From DATBVX01 sp963696675 (GTDB lineage Bacteria > Pseudomonadota > Gammaproteobacteria > Steroidobacterales > Steroidobacteraceae), in NCBI GenBank assembly GCA_963696675.1, contig CAVOLM010000038.1:1-64000 (forward strand): a stretch of 64,000 nucleotides of DNA, in the 5' to 3' direction. A model generated the notes under the pieces. It searched no databases. It was not told where the DNA came from and saw only the letters and a program-made list of their open reading frames with translations. Positions 46,541-56,683 of this stretch are shown piece by piece. Made by a program: the position numbers and the translations under genes. How positions within the stretch are numbered: the stretch's first letter is position 1; the number at the start of each line of letters is the position of its first letter.

Positions 46541-47873
46541 GTGCAAATCGATATCGAGGATTTCATGGATCGCACGCGCATGGGCCCTCTGCATGTTCGC
46601 GTGCTGGTCCTGTGCGCGCTCATAGCATTCCTCGATGGCTATGACCTGCAATCGATGGCCTCCGCGATCCCTACTCTTGCTGCGGATTGGGGCATGGCGC
46701 CCGGAGACCTGCGCTGGATCGCGACTGCAGCGCTCATGGGTGTTGCGGGCGCAGCGCTGTTAGTCAGCCCGCTCGGGGACTACATCGGGCGGCGCGCAAT
46801 GCTTCTGGGGTCATTCGGACTGGTCGCATTGGCGACGGTGATGACTGCCACCTCGAAGGACGCGAACGCACTGTTTGCGTGGCGCCTCGTCACCGGCATC
46901 GGCCTCGGCGCCAGCATGCCCAACGCGCTGGCCCTGGCCGCAGAGTACGTGCCGTCGACGCGGCGCGTCGCCCTGATCACGCTTCTCGCGGCCGGACTGT
47001 CACTCGGCGGCGCGTGCTCCGGTTTTCTCGCGCCGCGTCGTTATTGCGTTCGGCGGCTGGCGGGCGATCTTCGCCACTGGCGGCGCCGTGATGCTCCTGT
47101 CGTGGCTGCCACTGCTCGCTCTGCCCGAGTCGGTGCGTTTCATGGTCGCGCGCGCCAAAGATCCTGGCGCTATCGGTCGTCTTCTCGAACGACTCGATCC
47201 GGGCTACCGGCATTCGACCGCGCATGCTTTCACGCTTCCGACCGGACATGCCAGCCGGGTATCGGTGCGACACCTGTTCATGGACGGCCTTGCGCCCACG
47301 ACCATCGCGCTCTGGATCATTTTCTTCCTGAATCTCGGGCTGCTTTTTCTGCTGGCGAGCTGGCTGCCGGTACTTCTGAAGGCGCGCGGGCTGCCCCTGG
47401 AGGACGCGCTGCGCTACGCCGGGCTGTTTCAGATCGGTGGAGTCATCGGCGGCTTTTTACTGTCATGGCTCATCAAGCGCTGGGGGCCATTCGTCGTACT
47501 CATCGCGACCTATGCAGCAGCAGCCGCAGCATTGCTGCTCCTGTCATCAAGTGTGGCTTCGCCGCCGCCGCTGATCCTGTCACTGCTGGTCATCGGCAAC
47601 GGTGTGGTCGGCGCTCAGGCCGCGCTCAATGCGTTGTCGGCGAGTCTTTATCCAACGCGCGCCCGCGCGACGGGCGTGGGCTGGGCGCTAGGCATCGGTC
47701 GCGGCGGCGCAATTTGCGCGCCGATCATCGGCGGCGCATTCCTCGGCGCCAATGCCAGTCCGCAGCGAGTCTTCATGCTGGCGGTAATACTCGCAGCAGC
47801 ATGTGCGGCGGCAATTGCGGCATTGCATCGAGCGGTCAGAGCCAAGGAGAGCCGTGCGTTGCGCAGCGAATAG
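46541..47873 (+). CDS. MFS transporter, aromatic acid:H+ symporter (AAHS) type (frame break)
   Basis: About 443 residues, twelve membrane helices. Helix 1 carries ALIAFLDGYDLQSMASAIP, the DGYD signature of AAHS transporters for benzoate- or hydroxybenzoate-like acids. The loop 2-3 motif GDYIGRRAMLLGS is standard. The break at about 47033 (CCGCG) is repaired by one base, linking helix 5 to VVIAFGGWRAIFATGGA. GTG 46541 gives a short N-terminal tail and overlaps no gene; the amidase starts 35 bases away on the opposite strand. Confidence 0.85.
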
Positions 47874-47922
47874 CGCAGGATTTCCGGCGGATAGCCGCCC
47901 CTCGTTCCGGGCGCAAGTTTCT

Positions 47923-47936
47923 GGGCCGTCCGGCCC
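47923..47936. terminator. Short GC palindrome after the transporter
   Basis: GGGCCG and CGGCCC around TC, 50 bases after the MFS stop; another five-base hairpin (GGCGG/CCGCC) lies at 47886-47899. Together they may end the transporter transcript. No T run. Confidence 0.3.
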
Positions 47937-47965
47937 GAGAATTATGCGCGGAAAAGTGTAATTTT

Positions 47966-47998
47966 TCTCGACACCAAATTATGTGTTACGCGTCGAGA
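47966..47998. promoter_or_regulatory. Inverted repeat in AT-rich patch before the copper oxidase gene
   Basis: TCTCGAC and GTCGAGA are perfect seven-base arms separated by 19 bases that are unusually AT-rich for this region. It lies about 160 bases before the copper oxidase start. Possible operator; the rest of the 217-base gap shows nothing else. Confidence 0.3.
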
Positions 47999-48159
47999 CT
48001 CGCTCACCCTTCTTTGATAGTTTGCGCGCTAATCAAGGGCCTCTGAAGAAGGCCCACTAACGAGAAGCAACAAGAGCCGCGGGAGTTTCGATGCCGTCCG
48101 CCGTTTGGTCCCGACACCGCGCGCTGTCGTGGCCTGTCAATTGTCTTCCGTTCCGCTCC

Positions 48160-51100
48160 ATGTTGCTTCGCACCTCGCCGCTGAAACGCTCGCTCATTGC
48201 GCTCGGCGCAATGCTGCTGCTGGCGGCCGCGTCGAGTCGCGCGAGCCGACAATGTCGTCGGCGCGTGGGCACCCGCCCGCCAACTGGCCAATCATCGCGA
48301 TTCATTCGGTGCTCACGCCCGATGGCCGCGTGCTGACCTACGGCACGACGGAGACTGGGCAAGCAGACCGGCTTCACGGTCTACGACATCTGGGACCGGT
48401 GCCGGCAATGGCCCAGTGTCCACGCGACGCTGCCGAACACGACCGGCACAGACCTGTTCTGCAGCTCGCAGATCATGCTGTCGCAGAACCGGCAACGTGC
48501 TGATCGCGGGCGGCGACAACTTCGTCAACGGCGCCACCACCAACACCGGCAACAACAACAGCAACGTCTTCACGCCCTCGCAACTAACCTGCTCGCCCGC
48601 GGCAATCAACATGAATCGCGCGCGCTGGTATTCCTCGTCGACGACGCTGCTCAACGGCGAGATCTACATCCAGGGCGGCACGAGCGGCGGTGATCGCCCC
48701 GAGGTGCGCGGTACCAATGGGGCTTTCCGCCTGTTGTCGGCGCCAATACCAGCGGCTACGCAGAGACCTTCCCGCGCAACTTCCTCGCGCCCGACGGGCG
48801 CGTTTTCGGCTTCGACAACACGCGGCAAGATGTACTACGTCGTGCCGACGGGCACCGGCACGATCACGCCGGTAGGCCAGGTGCGGGCAATTGCCCGGCG
48901 CGACCGAGCTGGACCTCGAGCGCCGCGATGTTCCGTCCCGGCCGCATCCTGCAGATGGGCGGCGCGTCGAGCGCCGCGCTGGTCATCGATATCAACGGTG
49001 CGACGCCGGTCGTGACCGCGACGCAGTCGATGTCGAGTCAGCGCCAGTGGGTGAGCGCCACGGTGCTGCCCGATGGCCGCGTGCTCGCGACCGGCGGCAG
49101 CGCGGTCGACAACGCGCTGACCAACGTGAACAACAGCGCCGAGGTCTGGGATCCGAATGGCAACGGCGGCACCGGTAAGTGGACCGTTGGACCTTCGGGT
49201 GTCAACGCGCGCCTGTATCACTCAGGCGCACTGCTCCTGCCCGATGCGCGCGTGATGATCGTAGGTGGCGGAGCACCCGGACCGCTCGTCAACACGAACA
49301 TCGAGATGTACACGCCGCTCGTACCTGCTCGACACGGACGGGCTGACGCTCGATGCCGCGGCCAAGCATCACCACCCAGCTGAGCTACCATCGACGTCGG
49401 ACAGAGCTTCTCGGTCGGGTATTCCAGCCCGAGCAGCATCAGTCGCGTGACGTTGGTCAAGACCGGCTCGATCACGCACAGCGTGAACATGGACCAGCGT
49501 TTCATCGAGCTGGGCTTCCAGGCCAACGGCGCGATGCTCGACGTGAATGGGCCGCTGCGCGCCACCGACACACCGCCCGGCTACTACATGCTCTTCATCC
49601 TCAGCTCGCAGGGAGTTCCCTCAGTCGGAAAGATCGTTCGCATCGGTGTCGCGGCCAATCCCAACCCGACTCCAGACGCGACGCAGGTCATCGGCGGCAC
49701 CGGCGGCTCGCCCTTCACGCTCGCGTGTAACGCGAACGAAGTACTCGCCGGCGTTTACGGCACGTCTGATGGCACACACGTCAACCAGGCGGGACTGAGG
49801 TGCATTCAGATCGACCAGAACGGGCGCTGGATCGGCACTCCGGTCAATCGCGGAATCACTGGCGTGGCGAGCGGCACGAGCTACACGAAGACCTGCCCCA
49901 CGAACTACGCCATCAGCGGCTACCGTGGGCGCTCGAGTACGTTTGTCGACCAGCTCGACTTCGAATGTCGCGCCCTGACCTCGCAGGGCAAGATCACCGG
50001 CGTGGGACAGTTTCTCGGCCCAGTCGGCGGTAGTGGCGGAACCGCCACAAGGACCTTACAACTGCGGAACCAACAATCCGGCTTACGCACTTGACCGGGC
50101 GGTCGGGGAGCTGGCTCGACAACTTCGGCATGCAGTGCCGCCAGGCGACGCTCACGACGGTCAATTCGCCGCCGACAATCGTGAATCCTGGCAACCTCAC
50201 CGGCACGGTCGGTGTAGCAGTCAACGTGCACGATTGCTGCCTCCGATCCTGACGGGCAGGCGATCACCTTCAGCGCCTCGGGCCTGCCGACTGGCCTCGG
50301 CATCAACCCGAGCTACCGGTCATATCACCGGCACACCGACCGTGCCGGGCAGCTTCACGCTTCGGTCACAGTTACCGACGCCGGCAACGCCAGTTCCAAC
50401 GCCAACTTCACCTGGACCATCAGTCCGGCAGCGCCGTTCGTGCTCAATCCACTGCCGCCAGCTACAGCCAACGCTCGCCGGCGACCGCGGTGACCTTCAC
50501 GGCGAGCAGCAGCAACGGCGTCAACGCGCGCTACAGCTGGTACTTCGACGACGGCACGGCGCAGACCGCGTATTCGAGCTCGCCATCCATCACGCACACG
50601 TTCGCGCGCACCGGCGTCTACTACGTGACGGTCACGGCGATCGACGACTTCACGCGCGGCCGCAGACGCAGACCGTCGCGCAGACCATCTACCTGGCCAG
50701 CCACGGCCAATCGTCCCGACGAACTCGAGCAGCATCGCCTACGAGCCGCGCTCCGGCAGCAACAGCCGCATCTGGGTCGTGAACCAGGACAACGACTCGG
50801 TCACCGCCTTCGATGCAGTCACCAACGCGAAGCTCGCTGAGATCGCCGTTGGCACTGCGCCGCGCAGTATCGCGCGCGCTCCCGACGGGCGCCTCTGGGT
50901 GACGAACAAGTTGTCGGCCAGCATCAGCATCATCAATCCGGACACGCTGAGCGTCGCGCAGACCGTCAGCCTGCCGTTCGCTTCGCAGCCCTACGGCATC
51001 GCGTTCGCGCCGACCGGCTCATTCGCCTTCGTGGTGCTCGAGGGCCTCGGTCGCGTGCTGAAGCTCGACGCGTCGAGCGGCGCGCAGCTCGGCAGCGTCG

Positions 51101-54100
51101 ATGTCGGCCCGAATCCGCGGCATCTGGCCGTGAGCGGCGACGGCGCAACGCTCTACGTGTCGCGCTTCATCACACCGCATCTGCCCGGCGAGGAAACCGC
51201 CGCGGTGCAGACGCAGAACGGCGGCGATGCAGTATCGGCGGCGAAGTCGTGCGCGTCAGTGCGCCAGCATGACCGTGCTCGGGACGACGGTCCTGCGGCA
51301 CAGCGACAAGATCGACGCCGAGAACTCAGGGCAGCGGCGTGCCCGAACTATCTCGGCGCGCCGGTCATTTCGCCGGACGGCACCGCGGCCTGGGTGCCGT
51401 CGAAGCAGGACAACATCAAGCGCGGCATGCTGCGCAATCAGCTCAATCTCAATTTCCAGAACACGGTCCGCGCGATCAGCTCGCGCATCGACCTCGCGAC
51501 CAGCACCGAGGACTTCGCCTCGCGCCTCGATCACGACAACGCGAGCGTGGCGAGCGCCGTGGCCTTCGACAAGTACGGCGTCTACATGTTCGTGGCGCTG
51601 GAGACGAGCCGCGAGATCGAGGTCGTCGATGCGCACGGCCGCTGGGAGATCTTCCGCTTCAACGTCGGCCGCGCGCCCCAGGGGCTCGCGGTTTCGCCCG
51701 ATGGGCTGAAGCTCTACGTCAACAACTTCATGGATCGCACGGTCGGCGTCTTCGACCTCGCGCGGCTGGTCAACTTCGGCGAGACCAACGTTCCCGCCGC
51801 TCGCGACACTGCCGGCGGTCACGACCGAGAAACTCAGCGCCCAGGTGCTGAAGGGCAAGCAGTTCTTCTACGACGCGCTCGATCTCGCGCCTCGCGCGCG
51901 ATCGCTACCTGAGCTGCGCCGTCGTGCCACAACGATGGCGGCCAGGATGGACGCGTATGGGATCTCACCGGCTTCGGCGAGGGCCTGCGCAATACGATCA
52001 GCTTGCGCGGCCGCGCCGGCGCACAGGGCCAGGGCTTCCTGCACTGGAGCGGCAACTTCGACGAGGTGCAGGACTTCGAGGGCCAGATCCGCAACCTCTC
52101 CGGCGGCACCGGCCTGATGACGAATACCGACTTCAACGCCGGCACGCGCAGTCAGCCGCTCGGCGACCCGAAGGCGGGCTTGAGCGCCGATCTCGATGCA
52201 CTCGCGGCCTACGTCGACTTCGCTCAACACCTTCACCAGCAGCCCGCTGCGCAACAGCGACGGAACGCTGACCGCCGATGCGCAAGCCGGCAAGCAGATC
52301 TTCCGCGATCTGAACTGCGCCCAGTGCCACGGCGGCACGGCCTTCACCGAGAGCGGCGCGGCAACGCTGCGCGATATCGGTACGCATCAAGCCGAGCAGC
52401 GGCCAACGCCTCGGCGGCCCGCTGACGGGCATCGATACGCCGACACTGCGCGATGTCTGGGCGACGGCGCCCTACCTGCACGACGGTTCGGCGGCGACGC
52501 TCGCGAGTCGCCGTGCGAGCGCACAACGGCGTCTCGATCAGCGATGCCGATCTGACGAAGCTGGTCGCGTATCTTGCAGCAGATCGGCAGGGACGAGATT
52601 GCCGCGCCAGCGCCGACGAATCTTGCGCCGACCGTGACGCAGCCCGGGCGCCCAGAACAGCATCGTCGGTGTCGCGCTGGATCTCGCCATCTCGGCCAGC
52701 GATCCGAATGGCGATACGCTGACCTTCAGCGCTACGCGGCCTGCCGGGCGGGACTCGGCATCAATCGCGAGCACCGGCCACATCACGGGCACGCCGAACG
52801 ACGGTCGAACATCTATAGCGTCACAGTGACCGCCAGCGACGGTACGCTCAGACGGTTCGGCGAACTTCAACTGGACCATCATCAATCCGCCGGATGTCAC
52901 GGCGCCCACGACGCCGGCGACTTTGAGCGCGAGCGCCATTCTCCGGCAACGCAGATCAACCTGAGCTGGGGCGCATCGACCGACAACGTCGGCGTCACCG
53001 GCTATCAGATCGAGCGTTGCCAGGGCGCGGGCTGCTCGAACTTCACCGCTCTCACGACGGTCACGACCACGACCTACAGCAATACCGGCCTCACCAAGCG
53101 ACCGAGCTACAGCTATCGCGTCCGTGCGACGGATGCCGCGGGTAACTCTCAGCGGCTATTCGAACGTTGTCTTCGGCGACTACTCCCGACACGCAGGCGC
53201 CGAGCGCGCCGGCGGGTTGACGGCGACGGCGGCTACGAGCACGCAGATCAACCTGAGTTGGACCGCATCGACCGACAACGTGGCCGTCACCGGCTATCAG
53301 ATCGAGCGCTGCCAGGGCGCGGGCTGCATCGACCTTCGCGCACGCTCATCACCGTCACCACGACGAGCTACAGCAATACCGGTCTCACGGCGGGAACTAG
53401 CTACAGCTATCGCGTGCGCGCGGCCGATGCCGCCGGGAACCTAAGCGCATATTCGAGCACCGCGTCGGCCACGACGCAGGCAGCCATCCCGGCGGGTCTC
53501 GCTGCGGCGTACGCTTTCAACGAAGGTACAGGCACGAGCACAGTGGATGCTTCCGGCAACTCTAATACCGGCTTCCTGTCCGGCGCGACCTGGACCACAC
53601 CAGGGCAAGAACGGCGGCGCTTTGCAGTTCGACGGCGTGAGCAATCGCGTCTCTGTCAACGCTTCACTCGAGCCTCGCGCTGTCCAGCGGCATGACGCTC
53701 GAAGCCTGGGTCTATCCCACCGCGACGCAAAGCGGCTGGCGCACCATCATGCAGCGTGAGACCGATGCTTATGTCCTCAATGCGAGCAATGACAGTGGTG
53801 CGGGTCGACCCGTCGGGCGGCGGCACCTTTGGCGGCAGCTTCGACTACGTGACCTCGACCAGCGCACTCGCCGTCAACGCCTGGAGTCACGTGGCGCTCA
53901 CCTACGACGGAACGACGTTGCGCCTGTACGTGAACGGCACCCAGGTCGCGAGCAAGGCGCGCACCGGTGCGGTGCAGACCAGCTCCAATCCGCTTGTGGA
54001 TCGGTGGCAATAGTCCCTATGGGGAGTACTTCCAGGGTCGAATCGATGATGCACGCGTCTACAACCGCGCGCCTCTGCGTCCAGAAGTGCAGAGCGACAT

Positions 54101-55663
54101 GAATACGCCGGTGGGCGGAACACCGGCTCCGGATACGACGCCGCCCGACGACACCGACCGCCCTCGCGGCGAGCGTCGTTTCCGGCACGCAGCTCAACCT
54201 AAGCTGGACCGCGTCGACCGACAATCTCGGCGTCACGGGATACCAAATCGAGCGTTGCCAGGGGCGCCGGATGCAGCACTTTCGCGGCGCTCGTTACCGT
54301 CGACCACGACGACCTACAGCAACACGGGTCTGACGGCCGGGACCAGCTACAGCTATCGAGTGCGCGCCACGGATCTCGCAGGAAACCTGAGCGGCTACTC
54401 GAACGTGGCCAGCGCGACGACGACGGCCCCGCCGCCGCCGGATACGACAGCGCCCGACGGTGACCATCACGGCGCCCACAAGTGGTACGAGCTACAGCAC
54501 CTCGACGACGCCGATCAACCTGGGCGGAACGGCCTCGGACACTGTCGGTGTCACCCAGGTGAGCTGGAGCAATGATCGTGGCGGCACCGGGACCGCCACC
54601 GGCACGACCTCATGGTCGGTGACCGGCATCGTGCTGCAGCAGGGTACGAACGTCCTGACCGTAACGGCGCGCGACGCGGCGAACAACGCCGGTACCGATA
54701 CGCTTACGGTGACCTACACGCCTCCAGCACCGGATCACGACGCCACCGAGCACGCCGAGCGCTCTGACGCTCACGCCGTCCGCCGAGCCAGATCAACCTC
54801 AGTCTGGACCGGATCGACGGACAACGTGGCGGTCACCGGTTACCAGGTCGAGCGGTGTCAGGGCGTTGGCTGCACCAACTTCGCGCTGCTCACCACCGTG
54901 ACCACGACGACCTATAGCAACACCGGACTCGCGGCGGCGACCAGTTATAGCTACCGGGTGCGCGCGATCGATGCGGCGCTCAACTCGAGTGCATACTCCA
55001 ACACCGCGAGCGCCAGTACACCGTCCGCGACCGGACCGGTCGCGGCCTTTCGCCTTCAACGAAGGCACGGGTACGACCTCACTCGACGCTTCGGGAAATT
55101 CGAATACCGCTTCGCTTTCCGGCGCCACGGCCTGGACCACGCAGGGCAAGAACGGCGGCGCGTTGCAGTTCGACGGAGTCGATGACTCGGGTGTTCGTGA
55201 ACGCCTCGGCCTCATTGGGTGTCAGCAGCGCGATGACGCTTGAGGCGTGGGTCTATCCAACCAGCGCGCAAAGCGGCTGGCGCACGATCATGCAACGCGA
55301 GACGGACGCCTATGTCCTGCAATGCGAGCAACGAAACGGGCGCTGGTCGGCCATCGGGCGGCGGAACCTTCGGTGGAAACTTCGACTTCGTCACTTCGAC
55401 GAGTGCGCTTGCGGTCAACACGTGGACGCACGTGGCGCTCACGTACAATGGCTCGCAGCTGATCCTGTATGTGAACGGTGTCCAGGTCGCCTCGAAGAAC
55501 CGCACCGGTGCAGTCCAGGCATCCAGCAATCCGCTCTGGATCGGCGGCAACAGTCCGTACGGCGAGTACTTCTCCGGGCGTATCGACGACGCACGGGTCT
55601 ACAATCGCGCTCTCAGCGCCGGCAGAGATCCAGGCCGACATGAACACGCCGGTGGCGCCGTGA
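48160..55663 (+). CDS. Giant secreted copper radical oxidase / beta-propeller / di-haem cytochrome c / FnIII / LamG protein (many frame breaks)
   Basis: About 2,500 residues after phasing. Signal peptide 48160-48243. Kelch copper radical oxidase 48250-49650, with the galactose-oxidase residues: Cys in LFCSSQ (48460), Tyr in RARWYSS (48629), Tyr-His in LYHSGALLLPD (49216-49221) and His in ITHSVNMDQR (49477). A Cys-containing lectin-like part lies at 49700-50150, Ig-like 50160-50440, PKD 50450-50700, YVTN propeller 50715-51790. A cytochrome module follows with CAVCH (51915, one extra base) and CAQCH (52316). Then a second Ig-like, FnIII x2, LamG, FnIII, Ig-like, FnIII and LamG to the stop at 55661. 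More than 20 single-base breaks; I see no internal stop-start pair, so I infer one gene. Confidence 0.72.
52900..55658 (+). repeat. Duplicated FnIII and LamG modules
   Basis: Four fibronectin III units share a near-identical core (GYQIERCQGAGC at 53003, 53294, 54241 and 54841; TYSNTGL and SYSYRVRA in each). Two LamG units (53516-54114 and 55055-55658) are very similar at DNA and protein level. The order FnIII-FnIII-LamG-FnIII-Ig-FnIII-LamG implies duplication of a block. Comparing copies shows that each carries its own single-base insertions at different places. Confidence 0.8.
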
Positions 55664-55670
55664 GGTGCGG

Positions 55671-56293
55671 ATGATGCTGCTGAACAGTGTCGCATCGTTG
55701 CGGGCTCGCAGCGGCAACGCTCCTGGACGGCGAGCGTCGCACCGCTGGCGGCGATCGCCACCGAGGGCGCGCTGCCCGCCTTCGACCGCGTGATGCTGCA
55801 GCCGGCACCGAAACCGATCCGCGGACTTCGAGCTCACCGATCAGGACGGACGCAGTTTTCGCTTCAGCTCACTGCGTGGCGAACCCGCACTGATGCTCTT
55901 CGGCTTCGCGCATTGCCCGGACGTATGTCCGACTTCGCTACAGAAACTCAGCTCTGCTCAAGCAATCGAACCCGGAGCTCAAGGACGTGCCGGTGGTCAT
56001 GATCACCGTCGATGCGGAGCGCGACAGCGCCGCGGCGTTGAAGGAATACCTGCGGCACTTCTCCGGCGAATTCATCGGTCTCACGGGTGATCCACAGCGC
56101 ATTCACGAGATCGCCACGCAGTTCTCAGCGGCCTTCTTCAAGGGCGAAGCGAACGCGACCAGCGGGAAACTACGTGGTCGGCCACTCCGGCCAGGTGTTC
56201 GCCGGTCGACAAGGCGGCAACCTGCGCGCGGAGTTCTATGGCGCGAGCCTCGAGGCGATGGCCGGCGTCACGCGAGCGCTGCTCGCCGAGTGA
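55671..56293 (+). CDS. SCO1/SenC family copper chaperone (frame breaks)
   Basis: About 205 residues, a periplasmic thioredoxin-fold copper donor. The copper-binding CxxxC is in FGFAHCPDVCPTSL (55914-55928), and the distal histidine is in YVVGHSGQVFAVD. DFELTDQDGR precedes the fold and VVMITVDAERDSAAALKEYL follows. Breaks lie near 55720, 55822, 55947, 56168 and 56205, mostly one extra base. A GAGG ribosome site stands five bases before ATG 55671. It starts seven bases after the giant copper oxidase gene, strongly suggesting it loads that enzyme's copper. Confidence 0.85.
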
Positions 56294-56608
56294 TCAGTCG
56301 TAGTGAATGCTGACGGTCGCCAGTTCGTCGCGGAAATGACGATCCAGGAACCCCACCAGCGAATTCATCAGCTGTGATTCTCCGCCCGCGGCGCGCGAGA
56401 AGATCTCTGCGAGAACGACCCCGGCGCGGCATTTCTCCAGCCAGATCCAGCCGTCATACTTGACGTGGCGCCACTTGGCGCGCCCGCGCTCCTTCGCGCC
56501 CTTGCGATGCAGCGTGCCGCGACCGCCGCGATGCAGATCGGACTGCTTTTTGATCAATAGCGCATAGAGGTCGATGCCCTTTCTTGCAACGATGAGCACG
56601 CGAATCAT
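56294..56608 (-). CDS. Conserved-looking small protein, unknown function
   Basis: A 104-residue basic cytoplasmic protein, MIRVLIVARKGIDLYALLIK then a Lys/Arg-rich stretch (KGAKERGRAKWRHVKYDGW) and a hydrophobic-helical end. It could bind nucleic acid. Its stop abuts the SCO stop on the other strand. ATG 56608 begins a compact protein; upstream in-frame codons give no protein-like sequence. No family recognised. Confidence 0.6.
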   Translation of the reverse strand: MIRVLIVARKGIDLYALLIKKQSDLHRGGRGTLHRKGAKERGRAKWRHVKYDGWIWLEKCRAGVVLAEIFSRAAGGESQLMNSLVGFLDRHFRDELATVSIHYD

Positions 56609-56683
56609 GGACGGGCTCCTGCGGATGTTGACGCAGACGATACCACCGATGCGGGGCATAATCGTTCTCCAGAGGTACGCATC

